From the NCBI RefSeq assembly GCF_012769535.1, contig NZ_CP046565.1, positions 1,130,501 to 1,194,500 of the forward strand: a stretch of 64,000 nt of DNA. The letters are read 5' to 3'. Positions 38,252 to 47,936 of this stretch are shown in pieces; within the stretch, counting starts at the first letter, position 1; every line of letters starts with the position of its first letter. The notes beneath the pieces are model-generated. The model was not told the DNA's origin. It did no database searches and was given only the letters and a program-made list of their open reading frames with translations. Position numbers and translations under genes: made by a program. The stretch comes from Methylococcus geothermalis. GTDB lineage: Bacteria > Pseudomonadota > Gammaproteobacteria > Methylococcales > Methylococcaceae.

Positions 38252-39247
38252 TCAGGCGCTGCCTCGGGCGGCCAGTTTGCGCTCCCAGTCCAGCGACGTC
38301 CGGACGATCAGTTCGATGTCGTCGTAACGTGGCGTCCAGCCCAGGGTTTCTTGGATGCGCCCCACGCCGGCGATCAAGCGAGGGGGGTCTCCGGCTCGGC
38401 GCGGCTGCTCTTCCACCGCGATGGGGGTGCCGTTGACCCGGTTGATGGTGTCGACGATTTCCCGCACGCTGTAGCCGTGGCCGTAGCCGCAGTTCATCGT
38501 GGTGGATGCTCCGCCGCGGCGCAGGTAGGCCAGGGCGGCGACATGCGCCGCGGCCAGGTCCGATACGTGGATGTAGTCGCGGATGCCGGTGCCGTCCGGT
38601 GTCGGATAGTCGGTGCCGAAGATGCACAGGCGGTCGCGCTTGCCGGTGGCGACTTCGGCCGCGACCTTGATCAGAAGGGTGGCCTTGGCCGTGCTCTGGC
38701 CGATGCGGCCTTCGGGGTCCGAGCCGGCGACGTTGAAATAACGCAGCACCACGTGCCGCAAGGGGGTGGCGGCCGACAGGTCGCGCAGCATCATCTCGCT
38801 CATCAGCTTCGAGGTACCGTAAGGATTGATCGGCGCGAGCGGCGAGGTTTCCAGCGCGTATTCGCCTTCCGGGATACCGTAGACGGCGGCGGTCGATGAG
38901 AAGATGAAATGGCTGACCCCGGCCCTCTGGCAGGCTTCCAGCAGGGTGCGGGTCTTGCAGGTGTTGTTGCCGTAATACTTCAGCGGGTTTTCGACCGATT
39001 CGGGCACGATGGTATGGGCGGCGAAGTGCATGACCGCCTCGACCTCGTAGTCCCGCAGGATCGTGTCCAGCAGGGCGCCGTCGCCGGTATCGCCTTCGAC
39101 GAAGTCGCCGTACAGGACGGCGTCACGGAAGCCGGTCGACAGGTTGTCCAGCACGACCAGGCGTTCGCCCGCTTCGCCTAGCGTCTTGACGACATGGCTG
39201 CCGATGTAGCCGGCGCCGCCGGTGACGAGTATGCCTTTGCGTTTCAT
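38252..39247 (-). CDS. galE: UDP-glucose 4-epimerase
   Basis: The 331-residue SDR-extended protein starts ILVTGGAGYIGSHVVK and has the catalytic Ser-Thr-Tyr-Lys set (FSSTAAVYG, NPYGTSKLM), plus PDGTGIRDYIHVSDLA, the GalE hallmark. It interconverts UDP-glucose and UDP-galactose for polysaccharide synthesis. The start at 39247 overlaps the mobB stop by 4 bp; the frame upstream is a mere overlap. Confidence 0.92.
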   Translation of the reverse strand: MKRKGILVTGGAGYIGSHVVKTLGEAGERLVVLDNLSTGFRDAVLYGDFVEGDTGDGALLDTILRDYEVEAVMHFAAHTIVPESVENPLKYYGNNTCKTRTLLEACQRAGVSHFIFSSTAAVYGIPEGEYALETSPLAPINPYGTSKLMSEMMLRDLSAATPLRHVVLRYFNVAGSDPEGRIGQSTAKATLLIKVAAEVATGKRDRLCIFGTDYPTPDGTGIRDYIHVSDLAAAHVAALAYLRRGGASTTMNCGYGHGYSVREIVDTINRVNGTPIAVEEQPRRAGDPPRLIAGVGRIQETLGWTPRYDDIELIVRTSLDWERKLAARGSA

Positions 39248-39795
39248 GGGGTCTCGGGTCTCAGGGGTTGATTCGAACCGCTGCGCATCCGCAGCCAGTC
39301 CAGGATGAAATCGGCGATCTGGCGGGGGTCGTTGATGTCGAGTCGCGGAATCGGGACAGAACCGGGGAAGGTCGCGCCGTCCGTTGCGAGGGCGATGATG
39401 GAGTCGTCCTCGGCGAACAGCAGGGGCTTGCTCAAGGCTGTACGATGCAGCTCGATCTTGGGGTAGCGCTCGTGCTTGAAGCCTTCGACCAGGATGAGGT
39501 CCAGTCCGGCGGCGTCGAAATGAGCCAGTTCGTCGGCGAGGCGGGGCTCCTGCGGCGTCTCGCGCTCGGTGATGATGGCCCGTCGTTTCGACGAGGTGAT
39601 CATCACCGGCGTGGCGCCGGCCGCGCGCAGTTCGAAACTGTCCTTGCCGGGTTGGTCCACCTCGAAGCCGTGGTGGCTGTGCTTGATCGCCCCGACCTTC
39701 AGGCCGGCTTGTTTCAGCAGCGGGATCAGGCTTTTCAGCAAAGTCGTTTTTCCAGTGCCGCTGAAGGCGGCGAAACCAAGAACCGGCGTGTTCAT
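39244..39795 (-). CDS. mobB: Molybdopterin-guanine dinucleotide biosynthesis protein B
   Basis: The 183-residue GTPase assists MobA in making the guanylated molybdenum cofactor. It begins [21 protein letters not shown] (P-loop SGTGKTTL), with [22 protein letters not shown] and [17 protein letters not shown], all MobB signatures. The start at 39795 overlaps the preceding epimerase stop as ATGA; its own stop overlaps galE likewise. Molybdenum cofactor genes are not otherwise found in the window, so its placement in a sugar-nucleotide operon is unusual. Confidence 0.92.
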   Translation of the reverse strand: MNTPVLGFAAFSGTGKTTLLKSLIPLLKQAGLKVGAIKHSHHGFEVDQPGKDSFELRAAGATPVMITSSKRRAIITERETPQEPRLADELAHFDAAGLDLILVEGFKHERYPKIELHRTALSKPLLFAEDDSIIALATDGATFPGSVPIPRLDINDPRQIADFILDWLRMRSGSNQPLRPETP

Positions 39796-40811
39796 CGGCG
39801 TCCGCGAACTCCGTAGTAATCCCTGTACCACTCGACGAAGCGCGCGATCCCGGTTTCGATCGGGGTGCCCGGGCGGTAGCCGGTGTCGCGCATGAGGTCG
39901 TCGACGTCGGCATAGGTGTCGGGCACGTCGCCGTCCTGCATGGGCAGCAGGTTCATCTGGGCCTTGCGGCCCAGGCATGCCTCCAGCACTCCGATGAAGC
40001 GCAGCAGCTCGACCGGCTCGTTGTTCCCGATGTTGTAGAGCCGGTAGGGCGCCCGGCTGGTGCCGGGATCGGGCTCGTCGCCGCGCCATTGGGGGTTGGG
40101 CGCGGCGATTTTGTCCAGGGTCAGCACCACGCCTTCCACGATGTCGTCGATATAGGTGAAATCCCGCCGGTGGTGGCCGTAGTTGTAGACCTCGATCGGC
40201 TGTCCCGCCAGGATGCTGCGGGTGAACTTGAACAGGGCCATGTCCGGCCGCCCCCACGGCCCGTACACCGTGAAGAAGCGAAGGCCCGTGGTGGGCAGGC
40301 CGAACAGATGGCTGTAGGTATGGGCCATCAGTTCGTTGGCCTTCTTGGTCGCAGCATACAGGCTGACCGGATGATCGACGTTGTGATGCACCGAAAACGG
40401 CATCGCGGTGTTGGCGCCGTAGACCGAACTGGACGAGGCGTAGACCAGATGTTCTACCGCATGATGCCGGCAGGCTTCCAGGATGTTGCAGAAGCCGACC
40501 AGATTGGCGTCGATGTAGGCATGCGGGTTTTCCAGCGAGTAGCGCACGCCGGCCTGGGCGGCCAGGTTCACTACGCGCTCGGGCCGGTGCCGGGCGAAAG
40601 TCTCGAACAGCCGCCCTCGTTCCTCCAATGCGATCCGCACCTCGGTGAAGCCGGGGCGAGCCTGCAGCCGGGCGAGCCTGGCTTCTTTGAGGCCGACGTC
40701 GTAGTAGTCGTTGAGGTTGTCGATACCGATGATTTCATCGCCCCGGTCCAGAAGCTTGTGGGCCAGGTGCGATCCGATGAAGCCGGCGGTGCCAGTGACC
40801 AGGACTTTCAT
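39792..40811 (-). CDS. UDP-glucuronate 4-epimerase-like NAD-dependent epimerase
   Basis: The 339-residue SDR-extended protein has [46 protein letters not shown] and the YAATKKANE active-site lysine; the 'NDYYD..LK..RL' segment is typical of CapI/LpsL UDP-glucuronate 4-epimerases. Its substrate would be provided by the ugd product (3573-4901). First gene of the unit with mobB and galE. Confidence 0.85.
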   Translation of the reverse strand: MKVLVTGTAGFIGSHLAHKLLDRGDEIIGIDNLNDYYDVGLKEARLARLQARPGFTEVRIALEERGRLFETFARHRPERVVNLAAQAGVRYSLENPHAYIDANLVGFCNILEACRHHAVEHLVYASSSSVYGANTAMPFSVHHNVDHPVSLYAATKKANELMAHTYSHLFGLPTTGLRFFTVYGPWGRPDMALFKFTRSILAGQPIEVYNYGHHRRDFTYIDDIVEGVVLTLDKIAAPNPQWRGDEPDPGTSRAPYRLYNIGNNEPVELLRFIGVLEACLGRKAQMNLLPMQDGDVPDTYADVDDLMRDTGYRPGTPIETGIARFVEWYRDYYGVRGRR

Positions 40812-41092
40812 ATTACCGGCGTGAGCTGGTCAGACGGCGCCGCTTTAACGAAAACGTCATATTTTCCGAGGTCTCCAGGTTTTTCGGGTATTGTACGCAG
40901 AGGGCGTCAGATTGACGGGGGAATGGGGCCAGGTTTTCTATGGATGGGCTGGATTTTATAGGATAGTCGTGAATTCCCGGAAGATTGAGAAATGCTTCAA
41001 GCCTCGTCGTCTTTTACCGCGTGAGCCGAGTTGGTAGAATCACTACCCATTCGTCCGCAGTTCCGTCGTCCGAGACAGCCCCCAGTCGAACC

Positions 41093-41821
41093 ATGCCTTC
41101 CTTCATCGACCCTGAACATCAGCACCAGCATACCTCCAAGCAGTTCGACCATGAGTTGCTGGACATCCGCAGCCGGGTTCTGGCACTGGGCGGACTGGTG
41201 GAAGAGCAGGTGGCGTCGGCGGTGAAGTCGCTGCTGGAGGGTAATGTGGAACTTGCCGAGCGTGTCATTGCGGACGATTACAAGGTCAACACGCTGGAAG
41301 TTTCCATCGACGACGAATGCACCCAGATTCTGGCCCGGCGCCAGCCGACCGCTCGGGATCTAAGGCTCGTCGTGGTCGTCATCAAGACCATCACCGATCT
41401 GGAGCGGATCGGTGACGAGGCGAAACGGATCGCGCGCCATGCCCTGGATATGGTCGGACATTTCCCCCGCAGGAACCAGCTTTCGGAGATCGAGGAACTG
41501 GCCAGGTACGTACGCAACCTCCTGCGCGGCGCCCTGGATTCGTTTGCGCGCATCGACGTGGATGCCGCCCTCCGGGTGGTGCAGGACGACCGTCTGGCGG
41601 ACCGCGAGTACGAGACCATCCTGCGCCAGCAGATTACCTACATGATGGAAGATCCACGGACCATCCCCGTGTCCCTCAACATCATGTGGTCCGCGCGGGC
41701 GCTCGAGCGCGTCGGGGACCGGGCCTGCAATATAGGCGAATACGTCATCTACTACGCCAAGGGGAAGATCATTCGGCATATCAGCCTCGAACAGCTCGAG
41801 GAAGATCTGCGAAGCGAATGA
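41093..41821 (+). CDS. phoU: Phosphate-signalling complex protein PhoU
   Basis: The 242-residue protein has two three-helix PhoU repeats with the metal-site pattern ERIGDEAKRIARHA and ERVGDRACNIGEYV. It modulates PhoR/PhoB phosphate signalling and Pst uptake. The frame begins upstream at 40985 but the family-type N terminus begins with ATG 41093. Pst genes are not adjacent. It is followed closely by bamA, an unusual pairing. Confidence 0.92.
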   Translation: MPSFIDPEHQHQHTSKQFDHELLDIRSRVLALGGLVEEQVASAVKSLLEGNVELAERVIADDYKVNTLEVSIDDECTQILARRQPTARDLRLVVVVIKTITDLERIGDEAKRIARHALDMVGHFPRRNQLSEIEELARYVRNLLRGALDSFARIDVDAALRVVQDDRLADREYETILRQQITYMMEDPRTIPVSLNIMWSARALERVGDRACNIGEYVIYYAKGKIIRHISLEQLEEDLRSE

Positions 41822-41934
41822 CCGACGGCTTCCGACGTTCCGCATGCCGCATCCCACCGCTTCCGGCCAGGCCCTTGAACGATAGTTTTGCTGCCTTTTC
41901 CGGGACGGCCGGCGGCCGCTCGTGCAGGATCACC

Positions 41935-44238
41935 TTGGCAAGACACGTGCGCAGCCTGTACGCATGTTTGCTGATCCTGACTTGGCCGTCCCTGTCGTTT
42001 GCATTCGAGTCGTTCGTCGTCCGGGATATCCGAATCGAAGGGCTGCAGCGGATTTCCGAGGGCACGGTCTTCAATTACCTCCCGGTTCGAGAAGGCGATA
42101 CCCTGGATGAAAAACAGTCGGCCGAGGTGATCAAGGCGCTGTTCAAGACGGGGTTTTTCAAGGATGTCCGGCTCGAAGAAGATGACGGCAGATTGATCAT
42201 TTTCGTCGAAGAGCGGCCTTCCATTGCCAGCGTCAAGATCGACGGTAACCACGATATAGGGAGCGAGGATCTGCTGAAGGCCCTCAAGGGGATCGGTCTG
42301 GCGGAGGGCAAGGTATTCGACCGGCAGATTCTCGACAAGGTCGAACAGGAATTGCGGCGCCAATATTACAGCCGCGGAAAATACAGCCTGAAAATCGATT
42401 CCCAAGTCACAGAGCTTCCCCGCAACCGTGTGGCAGTCAATATCAATATCGCCGAAGGCCGCGTTGCCCGTATCAAGCAGATCAATATCATAGGCAATAA
42501 CGCTTTCAGCGACGAAGAGCTGATTCAGGACTTCGAGCTGAGTACCTCCAATCTCCTGTCTTTTTATACCAAAGACGATCAGTATTCCAAACAGAAACTG
42601 TCGGCGGATCTCGAGCGGCTGCGCTCCTATTATCTCGATCGCGGTTACATCAATTTCGAAATAGAGTCCACTCAGGTTTCGATCACGCCGGACAAGAAGG
42701 AAATATATATCACCATCAACGTCAAGGAGGGCGAAATCTTTCAGGTGGAACAGGTCAAGCTGACCGGCAAAACCATCGTGCCGCCGGAAGAACTGGTCCC
42801 CTTGGTGCGTATTGGACCTGGAGACACCTTTTCCAGGAAACTGGCCACGGAAACCCAGAAAGGCATATCGGACCGTCTGGGCGAGGAAGGGTATATTTTC
42901 GCCAATGTCAATATGGTGCCGGATATCAACCAAGAGAGGAAAACGGTAAACATCACCTTCTTCGTCGATCCGGGCAAGCAGGTCTATGTAAGGCGAATCA
43001 ATTTTCAGGGCAACACGAAGACTCGGGACGAGGTGCTGCGCAGGGAAATGCGCCAGATGGAAGCGGCTTGGGCGTCGACCACGAAGATCGAACGCTCCAA
43101 GACCAGGCTGGAGCGTCTCGGCTACTTCCAGGAAGTCAATGTTGAAACGCCGGCGGTGCCCGGGACCACCGACCAGATCGACGTCAACTACAGCGTGACG
43201 GAAAAATCCTCCGGCAATCTGACGGCGGGCGTCGGCTATTCGCAATTCCAGGGCATCATCTTCAACGCGGCGGTGACTCAGGACAATATCTTCGGCAGCG
43301 GCAAGCGCGTGAGTTTCAACTTCAACAACAGCCAGATCAATACGATTTACTCGTTGGGGTATTTTAACCCCTATGCCACGCTGGATGGCATCAGCAGCGG
43401 ATTCGATATAAGCTATCGCGATACCAATACCGGATATTCCAATTATGTAGCCAATTATATTACCAATGTGTTCCAGGTGGGGGGCAACTGGGGCCTGCCC
43501 ATCGGCGAGTTCGACAGTATTCGAACAAATCTTGACTACAGTAATACCAAGCTCAAGACGACGAACCAGTCGTCTACCCAGATCGTCGAATTTATCGATG
43601 AGCACGGTAGCGAATATTCAACCTATTCATCCTCTCTTGGCTGGACCCACGACACGCTCAATCGAGCGATATTCGCCACCAGTGGCGGCGCGCAGCGTTT
43701 GACGGGGCTGTTTGCGCTGCCGTTCAGTACGTTGCAGTATTTCAAGGCGAATGTGCGGCTGGAGCAGTATTTCCCTCTGACCCAGGATCTGACGCTTTGG
43801 CTGAACGGCGATATCGGGTACGGTGGCGGCTACGGCGGCGGCGGCAACAGCGTTCTTCCTTTTTGGGAGCACTTTTACGCCGGCGGTCCGAATTCCGTGC
43901 GCGGATACCAGCCCAACTCACTGGGGCCGAGGGACAGCCGGGGCTATGCCTTTGGAGGCAACAGCAAGCTGACCGGCTCGGTGGAGCTGTTGTTCCCGGT
44001 GCCCTTCGCCGGTGAGAAGCTAAAGAGCGTCCGGTTGGGCACTTTCGTCGACGGAGGCAACGTATTCGCCAATTCGCCGGAACTCTCGAATCTGCGTTTC
44101 TCGACGGGAATTTCGGCCAAATGGCTGTCACCGTTCGGTGCGCTGATGTTCTCGATCGCCCAGCCGCTCAACTCCCAGGCGGGGGACCGGGTCCAGCATT
44201 TTCAGTTCAATTTCGGCTCCGGATTCCAGGGGATGTGA
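41935..44238 (+). CDS. bamA: Outer membrane protein assembly factor BamA
   Basis: BamA inserts beta-barrel proteins into the outer membrane. The 767-residue protein has a signal peptide (MARHVRSLYACLLILTWPSL from TTG 41935, cleaved near SFA-FE), five POTRA domains (residues ~20-420; starts FVVRDIRIEGLQRISEGTVF), and a barrel with the VRGYQPNSLGPRD loop motif. AGGA at 41927-41930 precedes the TTG; a GTG at 41947 is an alternative. The sequence uses more A/T-rich codons than its neighbours. It leads the skp-fabZ-lpxA-rnhB block. The usual upstream rseP and dxr are absent. Confidence 0.93.
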   Translation: MARHVRSLYACLLILTWPSLSFAFESFVVRDIRIEGLQRISEGTVFNYLPVREGDTLDEKQSAEVIKALFKTGFFKDVRLEEDDGRLIIFVEERPSIASVKIDGNHDIGSEDLLKALKGIGLAEGKVFDRQILDKVEQELRRQYYSRGKYSLKIDSQVTELPRNRVAVNINIAEGRVARIKQINIIGNNAFSDEELIQDFELSTSNLLSFYTKDDQYSKQKLSADLERLRSYYLDRGYINFEIESTQVSITPDKKEIYITINVKEGEIFQVEQVKLTGKTIVPPEELVPLVRIGPGDTFSRKLATETQKGISDRLGEEGYIFANVNMVPDINQERKTVNITFFVDPGKQVYVRRINFQGNTKTRDEVLRREMRQMEAAWASTTKIERSKTRLERLGYFQEVNVETPAVPGTTDQIDVNYSVTEKSSGNLTAGVGYSQFQGIIFNAAVTQDNIFGSGKRVSFNFNNSQINTIYSLGYFNPYATLDGISSGFDISYRDTNTGYSNYVANYITNVFQVGGNWGLPIGEFDSIRTNLDYSNTKLKTTNQSSTQIVEFIDEHGSEYSTYSSSLGWTHDTLNRAIFATSGGAQRLTGLFALPFSTLQYFKANVRLEQYFPLTQDLTLWLNGDIGYGGGYGGGGNSVLPFWEHFYAGGPNSVRGYQPNSLGPRDSRGYAFGGNSKLTGSVELLFPVPFAGEKLKSVRLGTFVDGGNVFANSPELSNLRFSTGISAKWLSPFGALMFSIAQPLNSQAGDRVQHFQFNFGSGFQGM

Positions 44239-44397
44239 CCCTGTATTTCGGGAAGAGGCGAGTATTTTTGTATAATGCGGCGGGTTTCCCGGCGTTTGTG
44301 AAAGCCCGATCCGGCCCCTGGCAGCTTTGGGGGGGCGGGCAGGTTCCCGACTCAGCGACATTTCGGTCCCGGTCAACATTCATCATCGGAGAGGAGT

Positions 44398-44904
44398 ATG
44401 GTACGGAAAGTTCTATTGTCTTTGCTCGTGTCGGCGGCGGCGTTTGCCGAACCCAGCGCGGCTGACATCAAGATCGGCTTCGTCAATGTGGGTCGCTTGT
44501 TGGAGAAAGCGCCGCAGGCCGAAGCTGCCAAGAAGGAGCTGGAGAAGGAGTTCTCCGGTAGGGATAAGAAGCTGGTGGCGGAGCAGAAGGAGATCAAGTC
44601 TCTGGAAGAGCGTCTGGCGAAGGGGGGGGAGATTACCAAGGAGCAGGAGCGCGACCTCATGAACCGCAAACGCGAGGCCAAGCGGGCGCAGGATGAATTC
44701 CGGGAGGACTTCAACTTGCGGAGAAACGAAGAACTGGCGCAGCTTCAGAAGGAAATTTTCGAGGCGATCCAGTCCCTTGCAAAGGAGGAAAACTTCGACT
44801 TGCTGCTGACCGACGGTGTGGTCTACGCGGCCGAGAGCATCGACGTGACCGACAAAGTCGAGAAGAAGCTGGTTGCAAGTTACCGCCCATCGGGCAAGAA
44901 ATAG
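44398..44904 (+). CDS. skp: Periplasmic chaperone Skp/OmpH
   Basis: The 168-residue protein has a signal peptide ([21 protein letters not shown]), then a family start [19 protein letters not shown], and a long charged coiled-coil ([20 protein letters not shown] onwards) that forms Skp's tentacles. It carries unfolded outer-membrane proteins to BamA, which is encoded just before it. The 159 bases between bamA and skp contain TATAAT (44271-44276) but no matching -35 box. Confidence 0.9.
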   Translation: MVRKVLLSLLVSAAAFAEPSAADIKIGFVNVGRLLEKAPQAEAAKKELEKEFSGRDKKLVAEQKEIKSLEERLAKGGEITKEQERDLMNRKREAKRAQDEFREDFNLRRNEELAQLQKEIFEAIQSLAKEENFDLLLTDGVVYAAESIDVTDKVEKKLVASYRPSGKK

Positions 44905-44954
44905 TCCGGATTCGGGTTGATGGCCTGACAACGAAACCCGAGAAGGAAAAAGTA

Positions 44955-45395
44955 TTGGATATTCAAGCTATCAAGGATTTTTTGCCTCATCGTTACCCGT
45001 TTCTTCTGGTGGACAGAGTGCTGGAGTGCGAGCCCGGAAACCGGCTGCTCGCCATCAAAAACGTCACCTATAACGAACCTTTCTTCCAGGGGCATTTCCC
45101 TCACGTCCCGATCATGCCAGGGGTGTTGATCATCGAGGCGCTGGCGCAGACGACCGGCTTGCTGGCCTCGGAGACGGCGCCCGATGTCCTCGGCAAGGGG
45201 GCGACTTATTATCTGGTCGGGCTCGACAAGGTGCGTTTCAAGCGCCCCGTCGTGCCGGGCGACCAGCTTCGGCTCGAGGCGAGATACTTGCGCCACAAGC
45301 GCAATATCTGGGCCTTCGCCTGCCGCGCCGAGGTGGAAGGCGAATTCGTGGCCAGTGCCGAGATCATGTGTGCAGCCGCGGAGCAGGGCTCTTGA
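44955..45395 (+). CDS. fabZ: 3-hydroxyacyl-ACP dehydratase FabZ
   Basis: The 146-residue hot-dog-fold dehydratase has the N-terminal [19 protein letters not shown] and the active-site [19 protein letters not shown] (His and Glu). It serves fatty-acid elongation. The start is TTG 44955, matching the family 'MDIQ.I' opening, with AGAAGGA upstream. The stop overlaps lpxA's TTG. lpxD, which normally precedes fabZ, is missing here. Confidence 0.94.
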   Translation: MDIQAIKDFLPHRYPFLLVDRVLECEPGNRLLAIKNVTYNEPFFQGHFPHVPIMPGVLIIEALAQTTGLLASETAPDVLGKGATYYLVGLDKVRFKRPVVPGDQLRLEARYLRHKRNIWAFACRAEVEGEFVASAEIMCAAAEQGS

Positions 45396-46162
45396 TCCAT
45401 CCAACGGCGATCGTTGATCCGACGGCGGATATTGGAGACGGGGTTGAGATCGGCGCCTATACCATCGTCGGGCGCGGCGTCAGTATCGGGTCGGGTACGG
45501 TCATAGGGCCACATGTGGTCATCCAGGGCGCGACCCGGATCGGCAGCGACAACCGTATCTTCCAGTTCGCTTCGGTCGGCGAGGATCCGCAGGACAAGAA
45601 GTACCGCGGCGAGCCGACCTCGCTGGAAATCGGCGACAGGAACATCGTGCGCGAATTCGCCACCCTCCATCGCGGCACGATGCAGGACAAGGGCGTCACG
45701 CGCATCGGAGACGACAATCTCTTCATGGCTTATACCCATGTGGCCCACGACTGCGTCATCGGCAACCGGGTCATCATGGCCAACGCCGCGTCGCTGGCGG
45801 GCCATGTTCGGGTCGACGACGACGCCATCCTGGGCGGTTTCTCCTTGGTCCACCAGTTTTGCCGGATAGGGCAGCACAGCTTTTCCGCCATGGGCAGCGT
45901 GATCTCCCGCGACGTGCCGCCCTATGTGATGGTGGGCGGACGCCCGACCAAACCGCATGGCATCAATGCCGTCGGTCTGGAGCGGAGCGGATTCGATTCG
46001 GTGGCAATCCGGCAGATCAAGAAAGCCTACAAGATCGTCTACAAGACCGGTTTCAAACTCGAGGAAGCGGTCCGCCTGCTGGACGAGATGAGCGAGGACG
46101 GGCCGGAAGTCGCCTGCATGGTGGATTTCCTGCGGGCGAAGGGACGCAGCATCATCCGCTGA
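45392..46162 (+). CDS. lpxA: UDP-N-acetylglucosamine acyltransferase LpxA
   Basis: LpxA catalyses the first step of lipid A synthesis. The 256-residue protein is a left-handed beta-helix with hexapeptide repeats ([26 protein letters not shown]) and the catalytic His region [13 protein letters not shown]. The TTG start at 45392 gives the family opening [10 protein letters not shown] and overlaps the fabZ stop as TTGA. E. coli LpxA is 262 residues. lpxB, which usually follows, is replaced by rnhB. Confidence 0.95.
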   Translation: MIHPTAIVDPTADIGDGVEIGAYTIVGRGVSIGSGTVIGPHVVIQGATRIGSDNRIFQFASVGEDPQDKKYRGEPTSLEIGDRNIVREFATLHRGTMQDKGVTRIGDDNLFMAYTHVAHDCVIGNRVIMANAASLAGHVRVDDDAILGGFSLVHQFCRIGQHSFSAMGSVISRDVPPYVMVGGRPTKPHGINAVGLERSGFDSVAIRQIKKAYKIVYKTGFKLEEAVRLLDEMSEDGPEVACMVDFLRAKGRSIIR

Positions 46163-46182
46163 TCGCTGCGAGGGGGCATTCG

Positions 46183-46764
46183 GTGGTCCGGCTGGTTGCA
46201 GGTGTCGACGAGGTCGGGCGTGGTTGTATCGCAGGTCCCGTGGTGGCCGCAGCCGTCGTCTTCGCTCCCGGCCAGGATATCGGAGGCTTCGACGATTCGA
46301 AGCGGCTGAGCCCGGCGCTCCGGCTAAAGCTGGCTCGACGCGTCCGGTCCGAGTCGCTGGCTTGGGCCGTGGGGCGCGCCGAGGTGTCTGAAATAGACCG
46401 GCTCAATATCCTGCAAGCCACACTGCTGGCCATGTGCCGGGCCGTCGCCGCGCTGCCGGTCCGGCCAGACTGGGTCAAGGTGGACGGCAACCGTTATCCT
46501 CCGTTGGACTGTCCCGGGGAGGCCGTTGTCGGCGGGGATGCATCGGTGGCCCAGATCGCGGCCGCGTCGATTCTTGCCAAGGTCTTCAGGGATCAGGAAA
46601 TGCAGGTGCTGGATCGGCTTTATCCAGGCTATTTCCTGGGTGTCCACAAGGGTTATCCGACGCAGTTGCATGTCGATCGTTTATCCAGTCTGGGCGCGAG
46701 TTTTTGCCACCGGCGCAGCTTTGCGCCGGTTCGGGACGCCATGGGTGGAGGTTCTGGTTCATGA
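46183..46764 (+). CDS. rnhB: Ribonuclease HII
   Basis: The 193-residue nuclease removes ribonucleotides from DNA:RNA hybrids. It has AGVDEVGRGCIAGPVVAAAV (acidic metal ligands), DDSKRLSPALR, KVDGNRYPPL, and ASILAKVFRD. The GTG start at 46183 follows GCGAGGGGG; the frame extends upstream within lpxA only as overlap. Its stop overlaps the MOSC gene's ATG (ATGA). Confidence 0.92.
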   Translation: MVRLVAGVDEVGRGCIAGPVVAAAVVFAPGQDIGGFDDSKRLSPALRLKLARRVRSESLAWAVGRAEVSEIDRLNILQATLLAMCRAVAALPVRPDWVKVDGNRYPPLDCPGEAVVGGDASVAQIAAASILAKVFRDQEMQVLDRLYPGYFLGVHKGYPTQLHVDRLSSLGASFCHRRSFAPVRDAMGGGSGS

Positions 46765-47396
46765 AAATCGTGGGCATCAGCATCGGCAGCGAACGCCAGA
46801 TCGAACACGCCGGCCGCCGCGTCGGGACGGGAATCTACAAGATGCCGGTCGACCATCCCGTCAGAGTCGGAGCGGCCGGCATCGAGGGTGACGTCCAAGT
46901 CGACCGGGAAAACCACGGCGGGCCCGACAAGGCGGTTTACGCCTACAGTGCGGACAACTATGGCCACTGGCGGGAAGACCTTGGCATCGAAACCCTGCCG
47001 TACGGTTATTTCGGGGAGAACCTGACCCTCGCCGGCGGTGGCGACGACGAGGTGCATATCGGCGACAGGTTCCGGGCGGGGCCGGTGCTGTTCCAGGTGA
47101 CCCAGCCCCGGGTTCCCTGCTTCAAGCTCGGCCTGAAAGTCGGCGACAACACCTTCCCCAAGCGCTTTCTCGTTTCCGGCCGGGTCGGGTTTTACCTGCG
47201 GGTGCTGGAAGAAGGGGAGCTTCGGGTCGGCGATCGGCTGGAGCGCATCGCGATGGGCGCAGGAGGCGTCAGCGTGCGCGAAGCCATGCTGGCTCTGGTG
47301 AAAGGGCCGCGGCAGCAGGAAGTCATTTCCAGGCTGTTGAGCCTGGATGCGCTGTCCGAGGCTTGGCGTCGGAGCCTGCTCGAAAAGCTGACATGA
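46761..47396 (+). CDS. MOSC domain protein (YiiM-like)
   Basis: The 211-residue protein has the MOSC fold with GIEGDVQVDRENHGGPDKAVYAY, YGYFGENLTLAG and the conserved Cys in QPRVPCFKLGLK. YiiM-type proteins bind molybdenum cofactor and act in reduction of N-hydroxylated bases such as 6-hydroxylaminopurine. mobB elsewhere in the window fits a molybdenum-using organism. It is translationally coupled to rnhB and converges on queF. Confidence 0.85.
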   Translation: MKIVGISIGSERQIEHAGRRVGTGIYKMPVDHPVRVGAAGIEGDVQVDRENHGGPDKAVYAYSADNYGHWREDLGIETLPYGYFGENLTLAGGGDDEVHIGDRFRAGPVLFQVTQPRVPCFKLGLKVGDNTFPKRFLVSGRVGFYLRVLEEGELRVGDRLERIAMGAGGVSVREAMLALVKGPRQQEVISRLLSLDALSEAWRRSLLEKLT

Positions 47397-47400
47397 CGCC

Positions 47401-47790
47401 TCAAGGGAGGGCGACTGGCGCGGCCGGTTCCCAGCCCGGCGCACGCCGTTCCGCTACGACCGTCGTATGGATGCCGCCGCGTACGTTGAATCTCGCGGTA
47501 ACGCGCATGAATCGCGGAGTGCAGGCGCGGGCGAGATCATCCAGAATGGCATTGGTGACGGCTTCGTGGAAGGCTCCTTCGTTCCGGAAGGACCAGACGT
47601 ACATTTTCAGCGACTTGAGTTCGATGCAGTACCGATCGGGGACATAGTCCAGCAGGATCGTCGCGAAGTCGGGCTGCCCGGTCTTGGGGCACAGGCAGGT
47701 GAATTCGGGGATTTCGATTCGGATCGTGTAGTCGTGTTCCGGACGGGGGTTGTCGAAGGTTTCCAGGGTCTTGCTTGGTTGGGAAGGCAT
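47401..47790 (-). CDS. queF: NADPH-dependent 7-cyano-7-deazaguanine reductase QueF
   Basis: The 129-residue short-type QueF reduces preQ0 to preQ1 for tRNA queuosine. It has the thioimide-forming Cys within [14 protein letters not shown] and the [20 protein letters not shown] motif with the substrate-binding Glu/His. The Met at 47790 gives [15 protein letters not shown], the usual start; upstream codons are not conserved-looking. It stands alone on the minus strand, divergent from smc. Confidence 0.93.
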   Translation of the reverse strand: MPSQPSKTLETFDNPRPEHDYTIRIEIPEFTCLCPKTGQPDFATILLDYVPDRYCIELKSLKMYVWSFRNEGAFHEAVTNAILDDLARACTPRFMRVTARFNVRGGIHTTVVAERRAPGWEPAAPVALP

Positions 47791-47936
47791 CAGGCGTCGT
47801 TCGTGTGTTGCGGTGGTGCATCTCGTGCCCACCGTTCGGGCGGGCGCAGGCTTTGCCCGGTATAATAGCGTGTTGATCCAGCCCCGAACAGTCGCCCGTC
47901 CTTACGCCCTTCCAGTGTCATCTCCCTGAATCCCCC

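Noticed and set aside
39796-40257. Longer frames running upstream of mobB and galE
   Set aside because: These are the out-of-frame overlap with the preceding genes; family-type starts with ATGA overlaps are clear.
44271-44276. TATAAT upstream of skp
   Set aside because: No acceptable -35 hexamer at 16-18 bp, so I do not call a promoter. The same holds for TATAAT at 47861-47866 upstream of smc and at 5889-5894 upstream of acnB.
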